A DNA stretch of 56,004 bases from CAYYYA01 sp964517065 (GTDB taxonomy: Bacteria > Patescibacteriota > Patescibacteriia > UBA1558 > 2-01-FULL-52-15). The translations under genes were made by a program, and so were the position numbers. Below the pieces are notes generated by a model, which was not told the DNA's origin, searched no databases, and worked only from the letters and a program-made list of their open reading frames with translations. The stretch is from contig CAZFBK010000005.1 of the NCBI GenBank assembly GCA_964517065.1, positions 1 through 56,004 on the forward strand. Reading direction: 5' to 3'. The number at the start of each line of letters is the position of its first letter. Positions within the stretch are counted from its first letter, which is position 1. This document shows positions 48,401-56,004 of the stretch, one piece after another.

Positions 48401-49166
48401 TCGGTCGCGCTGCTGGGTTGTAACCCGGCACACAAATCGTTCCTTGGGTTCTGGTAGGCTTAGCTGTGTCCTCTATATAATGCAACATGGTACCTTCTTG
48501 GTTGGTACAGCCATGTGCAGCACAGTAGGCCGGTAAACCAACCTTCACCTGCTCCGGTGTCAGTGTCTGCATGTTGACGTAGGACCAAATCTTGGTCAGA
48601 GGCGCAGCCTGTTTGATTAATGGTTTTTGGTGAGTAAAAGCTCCGGTGATATCAAAATGCTGTGCTGCCCAAGAGGTATCATTCTGCGATGGACAGCTTG
48701 GATTATAGTCAGCGTTGCCGGGAGTAATCCCCATACAGTACGGCAAAAACTGATTGAACGTTTTCAGCTGGGGTAAGTGGGTACAGCTACCATCCAGCCA
48801 AGGATAATAATTCAAGGGACAACCGCAGGCTTTATTATCTTCTTTCAGTTGACCGCTGACGCAGCGTTTTGGCCTGTCCGTATCACTACCGGTTCGGGCA
48901 TAGACACACTGACCATCAGTAGTACCGTCATTACAGCTGATCGCTGCAATATGCAAGACATCAGTAGTGGCAACTGGAGCCGCTTGAAAACCCAAAATAC
49001 CTACAGCTGCTAGCCCTAGGACAGAACCGCCCAAATAAACTACTTTATGACGGTGGTGCCAATGTCGGCGAATAAGTCCGATACCTATACCAGCCAACAC
49101 AGCCGTAGCCAGAAGTTCCCAGGGTTTGGCTGATTTTTTTTTAAGAAAAGAAAAGTGAGGACGCAT
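45459..49166 (-). CDS. Giant membrane-anchored surface protein A
   Basis: 1235 residues. Two N-terminal hydrophobic segments (about 16-34 and 43-62) flank a basic HWHHRH loop. Residues about 85-640 form a large domain of the putative glycoside-hydrolase type (DYLFSDIADF, ALNYFEIWEIYENAVG, TRFILKGSNYAS). Four thrombospondin-1-like cysteine repeats follow (CTESWTCTNWSSC, CAESWTCTGWSAC and others), then a bacterial Ig-like module (DTIAPETNSVTV) and an FG-GAP/VCBS-type propeller of about 300 residues (LAAADLDGDGVEELITAP). The C-terminal 400 residues are close to those of protein B. Probably an extracellular carbohydrate-active or adhesive protein. Confidence 0.82.
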   Translation of the reverse strand: MRPHFSFLKKKSAKPWELLATAVLAGIGIGLIRRHWHHRHKVVYLGGSVLGLAAVGILGFQAAPVATTDVLHIAAISCNDGTTDGQCVYARTGSDTDRPKRCVSGQLKEDNKACGCPLNYYPWLDGSCTHLPQLKTFNQFLPYCMGITPGNADYNPSCPSQNDTSWAAQHFDITGAFTHQKPLIKQAAPLTKIWSYVNMQTLTPEQVKVGLPAYCAAHGCTNQEGTMLHYIEDTAKPTRTQGTICVPGYNPAARPSGWNPANPGCTANDSFARATSTAAARVPDGYLPGWRWVNLRSTDWQNYMNNTATSIISAGGVESDYLFSDIADFKPMNSTLEFSEIYAGLPTDIGHADSYPRVQEVFDKQTQLRTYVSNYFGKTKELIPNLIDPASYLVYPWLTTRYQTMNALNYFEIWEIYENAVGAPSGGVGRAYYYADYLRSQEILRQSLQNNTRFILKGSNYASSELPRARRYLTAYFYLLNNKNLTYGFYDATSEQGGAGQNPGTNTTSITQHAWAPIMNYNIGRPVAIPAGKTDVFGAAASTGTTEHYLLDSGVDPSTTNDSRVYSSSCKNAQGHAIPKNYYVYARNYSKALVLVKFRDYCGFTDSSSNTNVALGGSYYVLQDDGTVGALSVSTVTLKNNDAVILIPASVVTSCPENWTCSDWTSCSANKQNRQCWDLNTCGTTANMPAVQQSCSASSCTESWTCTNWSSCTGNQQTRTCTERNHCGTTANKPTTAQSCSPLPACAESWTCTGWSACSGSQQSRTCSDANACGTTALRPLLSQSCNSACVPNVLCNDWSGCSDGRQTRTCSDANRCSAGTNNETRTCVENIPDTIAPETNSVTVTSVITQNWLSLTLGGKDNQSASAKLRFNYSLNGGSKQMLNGTTLKLRNLSNGPQKLTISAIDEANNEDSSPLTLQFTVKNTERIITIPSSGGPSLVRIFDYQGQLLSQFQAFSGFQRNGGSIALIDTNQDAIEEIAVAPGRGGKPEVKFFDQSGKSTRSFMAYPENFRGGVNLAAADLDGDGVEELITAPASGTGPLLRVFKPSGEIIAEVSAFDRDFRGGVNLTAGVLDGSGKAMVVVAPASNSQPLVSIFALEGGQLVLKTTKQIATSSQPTGVSLSINSVSGFEPQIIASLTEGGQSAKVYLLSGNLSVLKEFSTDQNFTGGLRVASGDIDNFDNLAEIAVSIYSGMRQKIQIFSPGSDFSRTNATRSFNPYGWSRFGINMVIGSWK

Positions 49167-49172
49167 AGAATA

Positions 49173-49181
49173 ATTTTACCA
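49173..49181 (-). promoter_or_regulatory. Extended -10 promoter, leaderless
   Basis: TGG-TAAAAT on the minus strand, 6 nt before the ATG at 49166. Confidence 0.55.
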
Positions 49182-49208
49182 TGACTTAACGGTATCTAAA
49201 AATCAATC

Positions 49209-52200
49209 CTACCGCCAACTTCCAATGACCGCGTTCACAGCAAAGCTACTCCAGCCGTAGGGGTTGAAGCTTCGGGTCGCGGCTGTCTGATTCAAAGCTG
49301 AACCGAGTGAAAATATTTGCATTTTTTGTCTGATACCACTCACCGTTGAAACGATTATTTCCGCTAAATTATCAAAACTTGCGATATCACCGGCTGCGAT
49401 TTGCAAACCATGGACAGTACTAGCAACAGCAGGAGTGAACTGTTTGAGGATACTTAAAGTCGATGACAAGACAAAAACCTCAGGAACCGAACCAGTCTGA
49501 GTCAAGCTCACAATGATCTGACTGTCCTGTCCTCGGACAGAAGCAAGGCTCAATGAGACTCCACCCAATGGACTGTCTTTCACAAGCTCTGTGGAATCTT
49601 TTAGAACAATTCTGCCGTTTTCTAACCTAAGTATACTGATGAGTGACGTTCCATTGCTGGCTGGAGCTACTACCAGAGATGCTCTACCACCGGAGTCAAG
49701 CTGACCGGCGGTAATAGATACTCCACCGCGGAATTGACGATCAAAGACAGAAGCCTCGGCTATCAGCTCTCCTGAAGGTCTAAAAATTCTGACCAGCGGT
49801 CCTGTACCACTAGCCGGAGCGACGATCAGCTCATCGCTACCGTCACCATCGAGATCAGCCGCGGCCAGATTCACGCCCCCATTGAAATTCTCAGGATAAG
49901 CCATAAACGAACTCAATAATTTACCGCTCTGATCAAAGAATTTCACTTCCGGCTTACCACCAGGACCAGTTGCTACTGCCAGCTCTTCCGGACCATCATT
50001 ATTCACGTCTATCAACGCCAGACTACCGCCCAAGCGACGGAAAGCAGAAAAGGCGTGAAACTGAGACAAAAGTTTACCCTGATAGTCGAAAATTCTCACC
50101 AAACTTGGTCCACCAGATTTTGGAATCGTAATAATCCTTTTAATACTCTTGACCGTAAACTGAGCCGTGAAAGGCGTTCGATCCTCGTTACCCGCTTCAT
50201 CGACAGCCGATACCGAGATAGTATGATTACCATTTGTCAGATGACGGAGTAAAACCGTTGAAACCGTTGCTGTCTGACTCGACTGTCCGTCTAGACTATA
50301 ATGAAATGTCAATTTGCCTGAGGCTGTCTGATTATCCTTACCACCGAGTGTCAGTTTGATCCAATCTTGATTGATCACTGGGGCGATAGTAATAGCACTA
50401 GTATCGGGTGCGATGGTATCCGGGACGTTTTCTTGGCAGACACGGGTTTCATTTTTGATAGACGAAGCGGAACAGTGATTATTATCAGTACACGTTCTGG
50501 TTTGCTGGTTATTATTACAGCCTGACCAATCATTACAGACATAGTTCTCCTTACACACAGGTGTAGGCACGGGCGTAGGTGTGGGCGCTGGTGTCGAGCT
50601 GCAGCTCTGACTGGTCGTAGGTTTGCTGACCGTGGTGCCACAATGATTACTATCGGTGCAGGTTCTAGTTTGTTGGTTGTTGGAGCAGCTTGACCAAGCA
50701 GTACAACCCCAACGCTCCTGACAAACAGCAGCAGATGTAGCGCCTGATGGTATGTTGGAAATAAGAGAAATATTTAGCACTTCATCCGACGCTTTGATGG
50801 CAAAATAATAGGTTGTACCGGCTGTCAGACTGCTGACAGTCATAGATTGAGAAGTACCGCCTCCAGCAGGAGTCGGCTCGCCAGTAACCGAAGTGGCACT
50901 AACAAAATTTGCTGAAGTGATCGGTGAAGTCGAATAACGTAAATCATAGGCAGTTGCCGTACCAACCCCTCCATCATCACCCGGAGCTGTCCAGGCAAGA
51001 CGCAGACTAGTAGCTGTGGGGCTCGAAGCACTAAGGTCTACTACTGCTGCAGGAGCGATCGTATCAACAGGAGTAACTGACGTCGTTGCCCCTGAGACAA
51101 TATTAGAGATCACAGATACGTTCGGCACTTCATCGCTGGTCTTCAGTGCGAAATAATAGGTTGTACCAGAATTCAATCCGCTAACCGTCATTGATTGAGT
51201 AGTACCGGCTATAGTAGGGGTAGGTTCGCCGGTGACCGCTGTAGCGCTGGCAAAATTAGCCGAGGTGATCGGTGAAGTAGAATACCGCAGATCATAGGTT
51301 GTAGCAGTACCAACTGCACCATCATCACCCGGAGCTGTCCACGACAAAATAGCTGAATTTGTTGCTATCGTAGTAACTGCCAAATTGGTAATACCCGCAG
51401 GCGGTGTGTTGTCGGCCGTGGTACTAGGCAAAATATTGCCAAAACCTGAAATATTACCTATCTCGTCTGAACTTTTTAGCACAAAGTAATAAGTGGTGGC
51501 AGGAGCTAGTCCAGAAATGGTCATTGATTGTACCGTACCGGCAACCAAAGGTGTTGGTTCGCCAGCGACTTGGGTAGCATTATTAAAGAGCGCAGCTCCC
51601 AACTCGGTGGTAGCATAACGAATATCATACTGACTAGCCGTACCACTATTATCATCATCTCCGGGCGCTACCCATTGCAAGGTAATCGAACTAATAGTGG
51701 TAGCGGTAGCTGACAGGGTCACTGCTGATGGCGGAGTAGTATCCGGCGGGACACAACTTTGGCTTAGAAACGGCTGCATGTCAGTTGTACCGCAAGCGTT
51801 CAAATCAGTACATTGACGAGTCTGTTGGTTATTGACGCAGACACCCCAATCGGTACAGGACCAGTTTTCAGTACAACTGCTGGATGTTGTATCTAGAGCA
51901 GCAACAGACAGGTCATCCAACCGTACATGACCACCGCTAAAGATTCTAAACCCTACTTGTCCTGAAGTATAAGCTTCGGAGCTGTTATCGATACAATTTA
52001 AATATTTCACCCCGTCAAACCAGGCTTCTATCACATTACCAATGGCACGAATTTTGAAATCAATATATCTATTGCCCAGCAAAAAATTCTCATCTGTCAT
52101 CTGGCAAACTACAGCAGAATTTTGTGAATTACGGACTAATTGGACATAACCATTAGTACTCTCCGCTCCGGGATCAAGTTGAACCCGTATATTGTAACTT

Positions 52201-54542
52201 CCAGCAGCAATATTTGGATTACTTGATAGTTTACGGAAGGTAAAATGCAGAATGCTGGAAGAATTATGATCAGGCATGATGCGGAATTTTCCACTGTACT
52301 CAAAGTCACTACTATCGACGGTTGTCAGAATACCACGAGCATCTGAGGAGGCATTGACATCATAGACATTAGAGCCATTATCATTGACAACCGACCAGAC
52401 ACCACCTTGTGTTGTCCAGCCCTGAGCTAAGCTGTCTTCAAAACTTTCACTGTACAAAGGGCTAAAGCTGGGAGCGTTATATACAATTCCCTGTAGTCGG
52501 TAGACCTTGCCGGCACCCGCTGGCAGATTAAAGGTCGCTGTCACCTGTCCACCGCTTGAGGAGTAAACCTGCGATGTTCCAGCAACCATATCACTAAAGG
52601 TCAAATTGCCTGGCGACCGCAGGGTTAATGTTATCTGTGAGGCAGAAGAGATATTGCGGTTGACTACCACCAGGTAATAATCTCCATTGACATCGCTACT
52701 GACAAATTCACCCACTTCTACCCGGGGTAAACCAGTACCAACAGAGGAGGTAACAGACGAAACAAGACCAGTAGTCGGAACATGCTGGTCATCAAAGGAT
52801 AGTAAGCGCTTCAATTGGGTAAAGATTCCGAGCTGATTAAAATCAGCATTAACCTGCTTCACAGCACTATACAACGGTTCATGGGGTGTACGATCAGCTC
52901 CGCTTACAGTTTCAAAACCTGGATTAAATTTGGCTGCCAGATTGCGTTGCGCAGCATCATTTGTTTCTACCAAAGAAAAATCATCAAACCAGACACTACC
53001 GGTAGAAGCTGAGGCTATCAGCGGACCAAAAGCCCATCTTCCGGTCGCAGCCGGTGTGACAAAAGTCTTAGTGACCTCTACCCAATCAGTAGTGCCACTG
53101 ACAGAAGTAAACGTTGAAAAATTAGGACCAGTTCCCGTCAATCGAACCACTGCGTCACCCTCAATCTTGACCCAACCTTTCATAGTATAACTAGTGGAGC
53201 CTTTCAGCGCCGGGAAATTCAGGTTCCAGGGGCTCTTGCTGTTGCTTGTGGCGTTCAAACGCAGGTTATAATAGTTTGATACCGGTCCAGCAAAGGTCAG
53301 ATGAGCCGAGTAACTGCCACCGTGTTTGACCGAGCTATCAGTAGCTAACGTTATATTATCAAAACCAGAAACATTTCTATAAATCGGATCTTGATAAATC
53401 AAACCGCCCTGCATCGCCGGCAACCAATGAGCAAAATTCTGAGAATAGGCTGGGGCTTGATTATCCCAGACCAATCCGCCATCAGTGCTATAGGGAAACC
53501 ACTCAATACCCCGGCCACCGTGGGCTAGCATCAGATAGGCATACATGGTGGTTTCAGCTGAAGTAATCACATCTCCGTGCCAATAATTAGCCGCCATCGA
53601 ATAATTGAACGGGATATTATAATTTTCAGTACAGAGATAGTCTTCATCGAAGTTAAAAATCGTTCGATCAATCATATCTTGATATTCTTGGCTTGTTTCG
53701 TCCACCAAAGGATTGACATCTCGGAAAGTAGAAAATCCAGAATTATGAAGATCAGTTGGACGGCCCTCACGGCAAAATCTTAATTTGGCAGCTGTCGCGG
53801 TGGAAGAAAAAACTTCACGACTAGGATCATATTGTTTATATAGAGCCATCACCTGACCAAAGCGAGCATACATACCTTCCTTTAATACCTCAGTTGAGTT
53901 CCATGCCTCAGGCTCATTTCCCGTGTACCAACCGCCAAAAGCCGGATGCGATCCATAGAGTTGAACCAATCGTTTGATATGATTTTCGACTAGACCAATA
54001 GTGTATATATTTTTACTGATATACCACCAGGATCCCTCATCATCCAGATTGACTTTCATGCCAACCGACTGAGCCCAGTCAAGCATAGCGATAATATTAG
54101 GATCAACGGGAGAATTAGCAGAAATCAAACCAAAGGTACCCCAAATAATTCGGTTAGCTCCGATATCACGTATGGTGTTGGAATCAGTAATATTGTTAGG
54201 CCAACCAACGGGGATATTAGGATTAGCCGGACAAGCTCCCTGATAACAAACTCTCATCGGATACCACAGATAGGTATTCAGCTGTGATTGTGAGGCAGCA
54301 GTATGGATCAATGTGGGTACATTGGCTGGAATGGTCAAAACATCACTGGTTTTTGGCGACAGCTGCAGACTAACCAGCCCGAGAGTTGCAAGTCCAATAA
54401 TCGCACCTCCTACATATAACGAGCGTTTACGTCTATGCCAGTGGGGAAGAAATCTTAAAGTAATAATAAGAATAAAAAAAACACTCAAGATTCCCCAGAG
54501 TTGTCTGCTTCTTGATCGTGATGAGGAAGAATAACGCTTCAT
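49209..54542 (-). CDS. Giant membrane-anchored surface protein B
   Basis: About 1777 residues from the ATG at 54542 (the earlier ATG at 54569 overlaps the upstream gene). Two N-terminal hydrophobic segments flank HWHRRKR. A clan GH-A-like barrel about 70-370 has GWYTGNEPEAW as probable catalytic region and GGRGIEWFPY. A CBM4/9-like module follows, then a concanavalin-like module (SESFEDSLAQGW), a TSP1-like repeat, three fibronectin type III repeats (LSWTAPGDDG, TYYFALKTSDE), two more TSP1-like repeats, an Ig-like module and an FG-GAP propeller. It is likely a surface glycan-binding enzyme or adhesin. Confidence 0.84.
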   Translation of the reverse strand: MKRYSSSSRSRSRQLWGILSVFFILIITLRFLPHWHRRKRSLYVGGAIIGLATLGLVSLQLSPKTSDVLTIPANVPTLIHTAASQSQLNTYLWYPMRVCYQGACPANPNIPVGWPNNITDSNTIRDIGANRIIWGTFGLISANSPVDPNIIAMLDWAQSVGMKVNLDDEGSWWYISKNIYTIGLVENHIKRLVQLYGSHPAFGGWYTGNEPEAWNSTEVLKEGMYARFGQVMALYKQYDPSREVFSSTATAAKLRFCREGRPTDLHNSGFSTFRDVNPLVDETSQEYQDMIDRTIFNFDEDYLCTENYNIPFNYSMAANYWHGDVITSAETTMYAYLMLAHGGRGIEWFPYSTDGGLVWDNQAPAYSQNFAHWLPAMQGGLIYQDPIYRNVSGFDNITLATDSSVKHGGSYSAHLTFAGPVSNYYNLRLNATSNSKSPWNLNFPALKGSTSYTMKGWVKIEGDAVVRLTGTGPNFSTFTSVSGTTDWVEVTKTFVTPAATGRWAFGPLIASASTGSVWFDDFSLVETNDAAQRNLAAKFNPGFETVSGADRTPHEPLYSAVKQVNADFNQLGIFTQLKRLLSFDDQHVPTTGLVSSVTSSVGTGLPRVEVGEFVSSDVNGDYYLVVVNRNISSASQITLTLRSPGNLTFSDMVAGTSQVYSSSGGQVTATFNLPAGAGKVYRLQGIVYNAPSFSPLYSESFEDSLAQGWTTQGGVWSVVNDNGSNVYDVNASSDARGILTTVDSSDFEYSGKFRIMPDHNSSSILHFTFRKLSSNPNIAAGSYNIRVQLDPGAESTNGYVQLVRNSQNSAVVCQMTDENFLLGNRYIDFKIRAIGNVIEAWFDGVKYLNCIDNSSEAYTSGQVGFRIFSGGHVRLDDLSVAALDTTSSSCTENWSCTDWGVCVNNQQTRQCTDLNACGTTDMQPFLSQSCVPPDTTPPSAVTLSATATTISSITLQWVAPGDDDNSGTASQYDIRYATTELGAALFNNATQVAGEPTPLVAGTVQSMTISGLAPATTYYFVLKSSDEIGNISGFGNILPSTTADNTPPAGITNLAVTTIATNSAILSWTAPGDDGAVGTATTYDLRYSTSPITSANFASATAVTGEPTPTIAGTTQSMTVSGLNSGTTYYFALKTSDEVPNVSVISNIVSGATTSVTPVDTIAPAAVVDLSASSPTATSLRLAWTAPGDDGGVGTATAYDLRYSTSPITSANFVSATSVTGEPTPAGGGTSQSMTVSSLTAGTTYYFAIKASDEVLNISLISNIPSGATSAAVCQERWGCTAWSSCSNNQQTRTCTDSNHCGTTVSKPTTSQSCSSTPAPTPTPVPTPVCKENYVCNDWSGCNNNQQTRTCTDNNHCSASSIKNETRVCQENVPDTIAPDTSAITIAPVINQDWIKLTLGGKDNQTASGKLTFHYSLDGQSSQTATVSTVLLRHLTNGNHTISVSAVDEAGNEDRTPFTAQFTVKSIKRIITIPKSGGPSLVRIFDYQGKLLSQFHAFSAFRRLGGSLALIDVNNDGPEELAVATGPGGKPEVKFFDQSGKLLSSFMAYPENFNGGVNLAAADLDGDGSDELIVAPASGTGPLVRIFRPSGELIAEASVFDRQFRGGVSITAGQLDSGGRASLVVAPASNGTSLISILRLENGRIVLKDSTELVKDSPLGGVSLSLASVRGQDSQIIVSLTQTGSVPEVFVLSSTLSILKQFTPAVASTVHGLQIAAGDIASFDNLAEIIVSTVSGIRQKMQIFSLGSALNQTAATRSFNPYGWSSFAVNAVIGSWR

Positions 54543-54549
54543 CCGCAGA

Positions 54550-54882
54550 CTACCATTTATTAACTGCAATTATATAATTCGCTACAGAAACCACTACGCT
54601 GAAAAGTATCGCCGACCAGAGTCCAGCGACTGAGAAGCCGGGCACCAACGCTCCCAAAAGCATTATCATCAATCCATTGATGACTAAACTAAAAAGACCA
54701 AGAGTCAGTATGGTGATTGGTAAAGTCAAAATCAGCAAAACCGGCCGCACCAAAAAGTTGAGTAGTCCTAAGACCAAAGCAGCTACTAAGGCAACCCAGA
54801 AACTACCAACAAAAACGCCAGGAATCAGATAGGCAGCTGCCATGATAATCAGAGCTCGGACAAACCAATGAATAATGATCAT
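54550..54882 (-). CDS. Four-TMS holin-superfamily (DUF360-like) membrane protein
   Basis: 110 residues with four hydrophobic segments. The family patterns are GSFWVALVAALVLGLLNFLVRP and LTLPITILTLGLFSLVINGLMI. These proteins are widespread in bacterial chromosomes and usually not phage holins; their role is unclear. The gene ends 8 nt before the ATG of protein B and starts 4 nt after the next gene upstream. Confidence 0.88.
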   Translation of the reverse strand: MIIIHWFVRALIIMAAAYLIPGVFVGSFWVALVAALVLGLLNFLVRPVLLILTLPITILTLGLFSLVINGLMIMLLGALVPGFSVAGLWSAILFSVVVSVANYIIAVNKW

Positions 54883-54885
54883 AGA

Positions 54886-55131
54886 CTATTTTTTAGCCAA
54901 TTTCTTCTTGTGGCGTGTGGCCATGACTGCCACCAATGCCAGTCCTGCAGCCGTTGCTGCCAGCTTCTTCTTGGTATCAGGATCGAGAGCATCGAAGCGC
55001 TTCTTGGCCTTAGCAATCAAATCCTCGGCCTGCTGCACCAAATCTGTAGCCTGCTGCTTCAGATTATCAGATTTAGCTTTAGCTATTGGCTTCGACTTAG
55101 ACACGGAACGAGCTATTTTTTTCTTTATCAT
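54886..55131 (-). CDS. Small basic protein with C-terminal membrane segment
   Basis: 81 residues. Basic at both ends, with a coiled-coil-like centre (NLKQQATDLVQQAEDLIAKA, FDALDPDTKKKL) and a hydrophobic stretch (AATAAGLALVAVMA) before the tail RHKKKLAKK. It resembles small YtxH-like envelope proteins in composition, but the family is uncertain. It is the first gene of the unit with the holin-like gene and protein B. Confidence 0.72.
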   Translation of the reverse strand: MIKKKIARSVSKSKPIAKAKSDNLKQQATDLVQQAEDLIAKAKKRFDALDPDTKKKLAATAAGLALVAVMATRHKKKLAKK

Positions 55132-55139
55132 ATGAGAAT

Positions 55140-55148
55140 ATTATACCA
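55140..55148 (-). promoter_or_regulatory. Extended -10 promoter, leaderless
   Basis: TGG-TATAAT, 8 nt before the ATG at 55131, and 12 nt downstream of the terminator at 55161-55195. Confidence 0.7.
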
Positions 55149-55160
55149 AAAAATGCTAAG

Positions 55161-55195
55161 AAAAAACAGGGCGAGAAATTATTTCCTCAACCCTG
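55161..55195 (-). terminator. Terminator of the 55220 lipoprotein gene
   Basis: Stem CAGGG/CCCTG with inner GAG/CTC and GAAA/TTTC pairs, followed by six T on the minus strand. Confidence 0.8.
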
Positions 55196-55219
55196 CTCCT
55201 CTATCCAAATCCTGATGTC

Positions 55220-55801
55220 TTAGTTGAACTTGAGACTCTTCACAACATCCTCAAACATTCCTTCGGTTACTTCATCATTCTGCTTACCCATATAGGTGAT
55301 TCTGTAGGTCTTATTGTCGCGGGTGAACTGATATTCAATAACCCTTTGGTCATTTCTCATACCGTCATAGCGCTTACCATCGATGCCGGAGATTTTGGCA
55401 TCAGCCGCTGTCAGATCTTTCACAACATCTTGATAATCGGATAATGCCTTACTGGAGACAGCCAAGACAATCTGTCCTAAATCATCACTACCGACCGCAC
55501 CAAGTTTAACCGGATCAGTGATGAATAAATCATCGTTGGTAGTATCGGTAGCCTGAATCTGAGATTTGATCAGGTGTCGCCACTGCCAAGTACGCGGACG
55601 CATCAGGGTGTAGCCTACTGCTTTGTTTTCGTACGGTACCAAAGTGTCCTTGGTGGTGACGCTTGGGGTGGTGGTGGCCGTTTCAACAGGCGGAGTATTG
55701 GTATTAGTATTGCTATTAACGTTAGTATTGGTGTCTACGGTCTGATTGCAGGCGGTCAGTAGGAGGAGACCAAAAAGAGGAATAAGATAGGTTTTTTTCA
55801 T
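55220..55801 (-). CDS. Lipoprotein with PsbP-like head
   Basis: 193 residues. Lipobox LLTAC (cysteine 18), then an N/T/P-rich stalk with TNVNSNTNTNTPP, then a head (about 55-193) with VPYENKAVGYTLMRPRTWQW, DGKRYDGMRNDQRVIEYQF and the end FEDVVKSLKFN. This order is common in PsbP/MOG1-like lipoproteins of CPR and Gram-positive bacteria. The function is unknown. It is a single gene before a terminator. Confidence 0.8.
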   Translation of the reverse strand: MKKTYLIPLFGLLLLTACNQTVDTNTNVNSNTNTNTPPVETATTTPSVTTKDTLVPYENKAVGYTLMRPRTWQWRHLIKSQIQATDTTNDDLFITDPVKLGAVGSDDLGQIVLAVSSKALSDYQDVVKDLTAADAKISGIDGKRYDGMRNDQRVIEYQFTRDNKTYRITYMGKQNDEVTEGMFEDVVKSLKFN

Positions 55802-55843
55802 AGTCTAGAAGCCAAAAGGCAGTTAATTGATTAATATAAGCTC

Positions 55844-55872
55844 ATTATAAGTCAGTACGTCTCCCCCGTCTA
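55844..55872 (-). promoter_or_regulatory. Weak candidate promoter
   Basis: TAGACG, 17-bp spacer, TATAAT, with the -35 box overlapping the stop codon of the ABC gene; leader about 35 nt. Confidence 0.35.
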
Positions 55873-56004
55873 GCCAGTGAATCCGCCAGCTTGAATATTC
55901 CATAATTTCTTGTAGATGCCTTTTTTTGATAATAATTCCTGATGCGTACCGCTATCCACCACTTTACCAGCTTCGATAACGATAATCCGGTCCATCATCA
56001 TGAT
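55870..56004 (-). CDS. ABC exporter ATPase, C-terminal fragment (partial)
   Basis: The window edge cuts the gene; 44 codons and a TAG stop remain. The translation contains MDRIIVIEAGKVVDSGTH and QELLSKKGIYKKLWNIQ, the conserved tail after the H-loop of MsbA-type ABC transporters with fused membrane and ATPase domains. The substrate cannot be inferred from this piece. Confidence 0.9.
   Translation of the reverse strand: MMMMDRIIVIEAGKVVDSGTHQELLSKKGIYKKLWNIQAGGFTG

Noticed and set aside
54550..54882. Prophage remnant suggested by the holin-like gene
   Set aside because: The family is common in chromosomes and no other phage gene is present.

Overview
The window looks like a chromosomal segment of a Candidate Phyla Radiation (Patescibacteria) bacterium, most likely from the Parcubacteria side. 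This is inference from gene content; there is no rRNA or taxonomic marker here. The evidence is a Gram-positive-like surface (sortase, sorting signals, lipoproteins, no outer-membrane genes), a minimal type IV pilus operon, large extracellular modular proteins, a lone HerA/VirD4-like ATPase and very compact gene packing. TGA is used as a stop, so the code is not the recoded one of Gracilibacteria. I found no tRNA, rRNA, CRISPR array, insertion sequence or phage module. Almost all genes lie on the minus strand.

Layout. 1-7.9 kb: dnaX, a small conserved protein, a membrane-anchored conjugation-type ATPase with a partner, then on the plus strand a CorA-like transporter and a tRNA-dihydrouridine synthase. 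7.9-9.8 kb: a GC-richer SPFH-like membrane protein with a strong Shine-Dalgarno site and a long structured leader. 9.8-14.5 kb: the heat-shock operon hrcA-grpE-(zinc protein)-dnaK-dnaJ behind a consensus promoter with a perfect CIRCE operator. 14.5-25.9 kb: a type IV pilus operon (response regulator, pilB, pilC, five minor pilins, pilM with an ectodomain), followed by a major pilin with its own promoter. 26-28.7 kb: a four-gene operon (STAS-like protein, EamA transporter, membrane glycosidase, pilin-headed protein). 28.7-31.3 kb: an OLD-family nuclease and a CAP-domain membrane protein. 31.3-37.1 kb: a sortase locus with two substrates and a dockerin-like secreted protein. 37.2-40.1 kb: a lexA-dinB SOS-type cluster. 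40.2-45.3 kb: C39-type peptidase, two small proteins with strong Shine-Dalgarno sites, a glycosyltransferase and two lipoproteins. 45.5-54.5 kb: two giant membrane-anchored surface proteins with related C-termini. 54.5-56 kb: holin-like and small membrane proteins, a lipoprotein and the tail of an ABC exporter.

How it works together. Most of the window builds and decorates the cell surface: pili with cysteine-rich and beta-propeller tips, sortase-anchored proteins, calcium-binding dockerin-like proteins and carbohydrate-active proteins. This would suit a small host-attached cell.

Three non-coding patterns stand out. First, intergenic spaces carry degenerate arrays with a strict 7-nt period, often as inverted pairs around a core. 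Second, many transcription units start at an extended -10 promoter placed 6-9 nt before the ATG (leaderless), several with the promoter fused to the U-tract of the preceding terminator. Third, Shine-Dalgarno sites are almost absent except in front of three genes.
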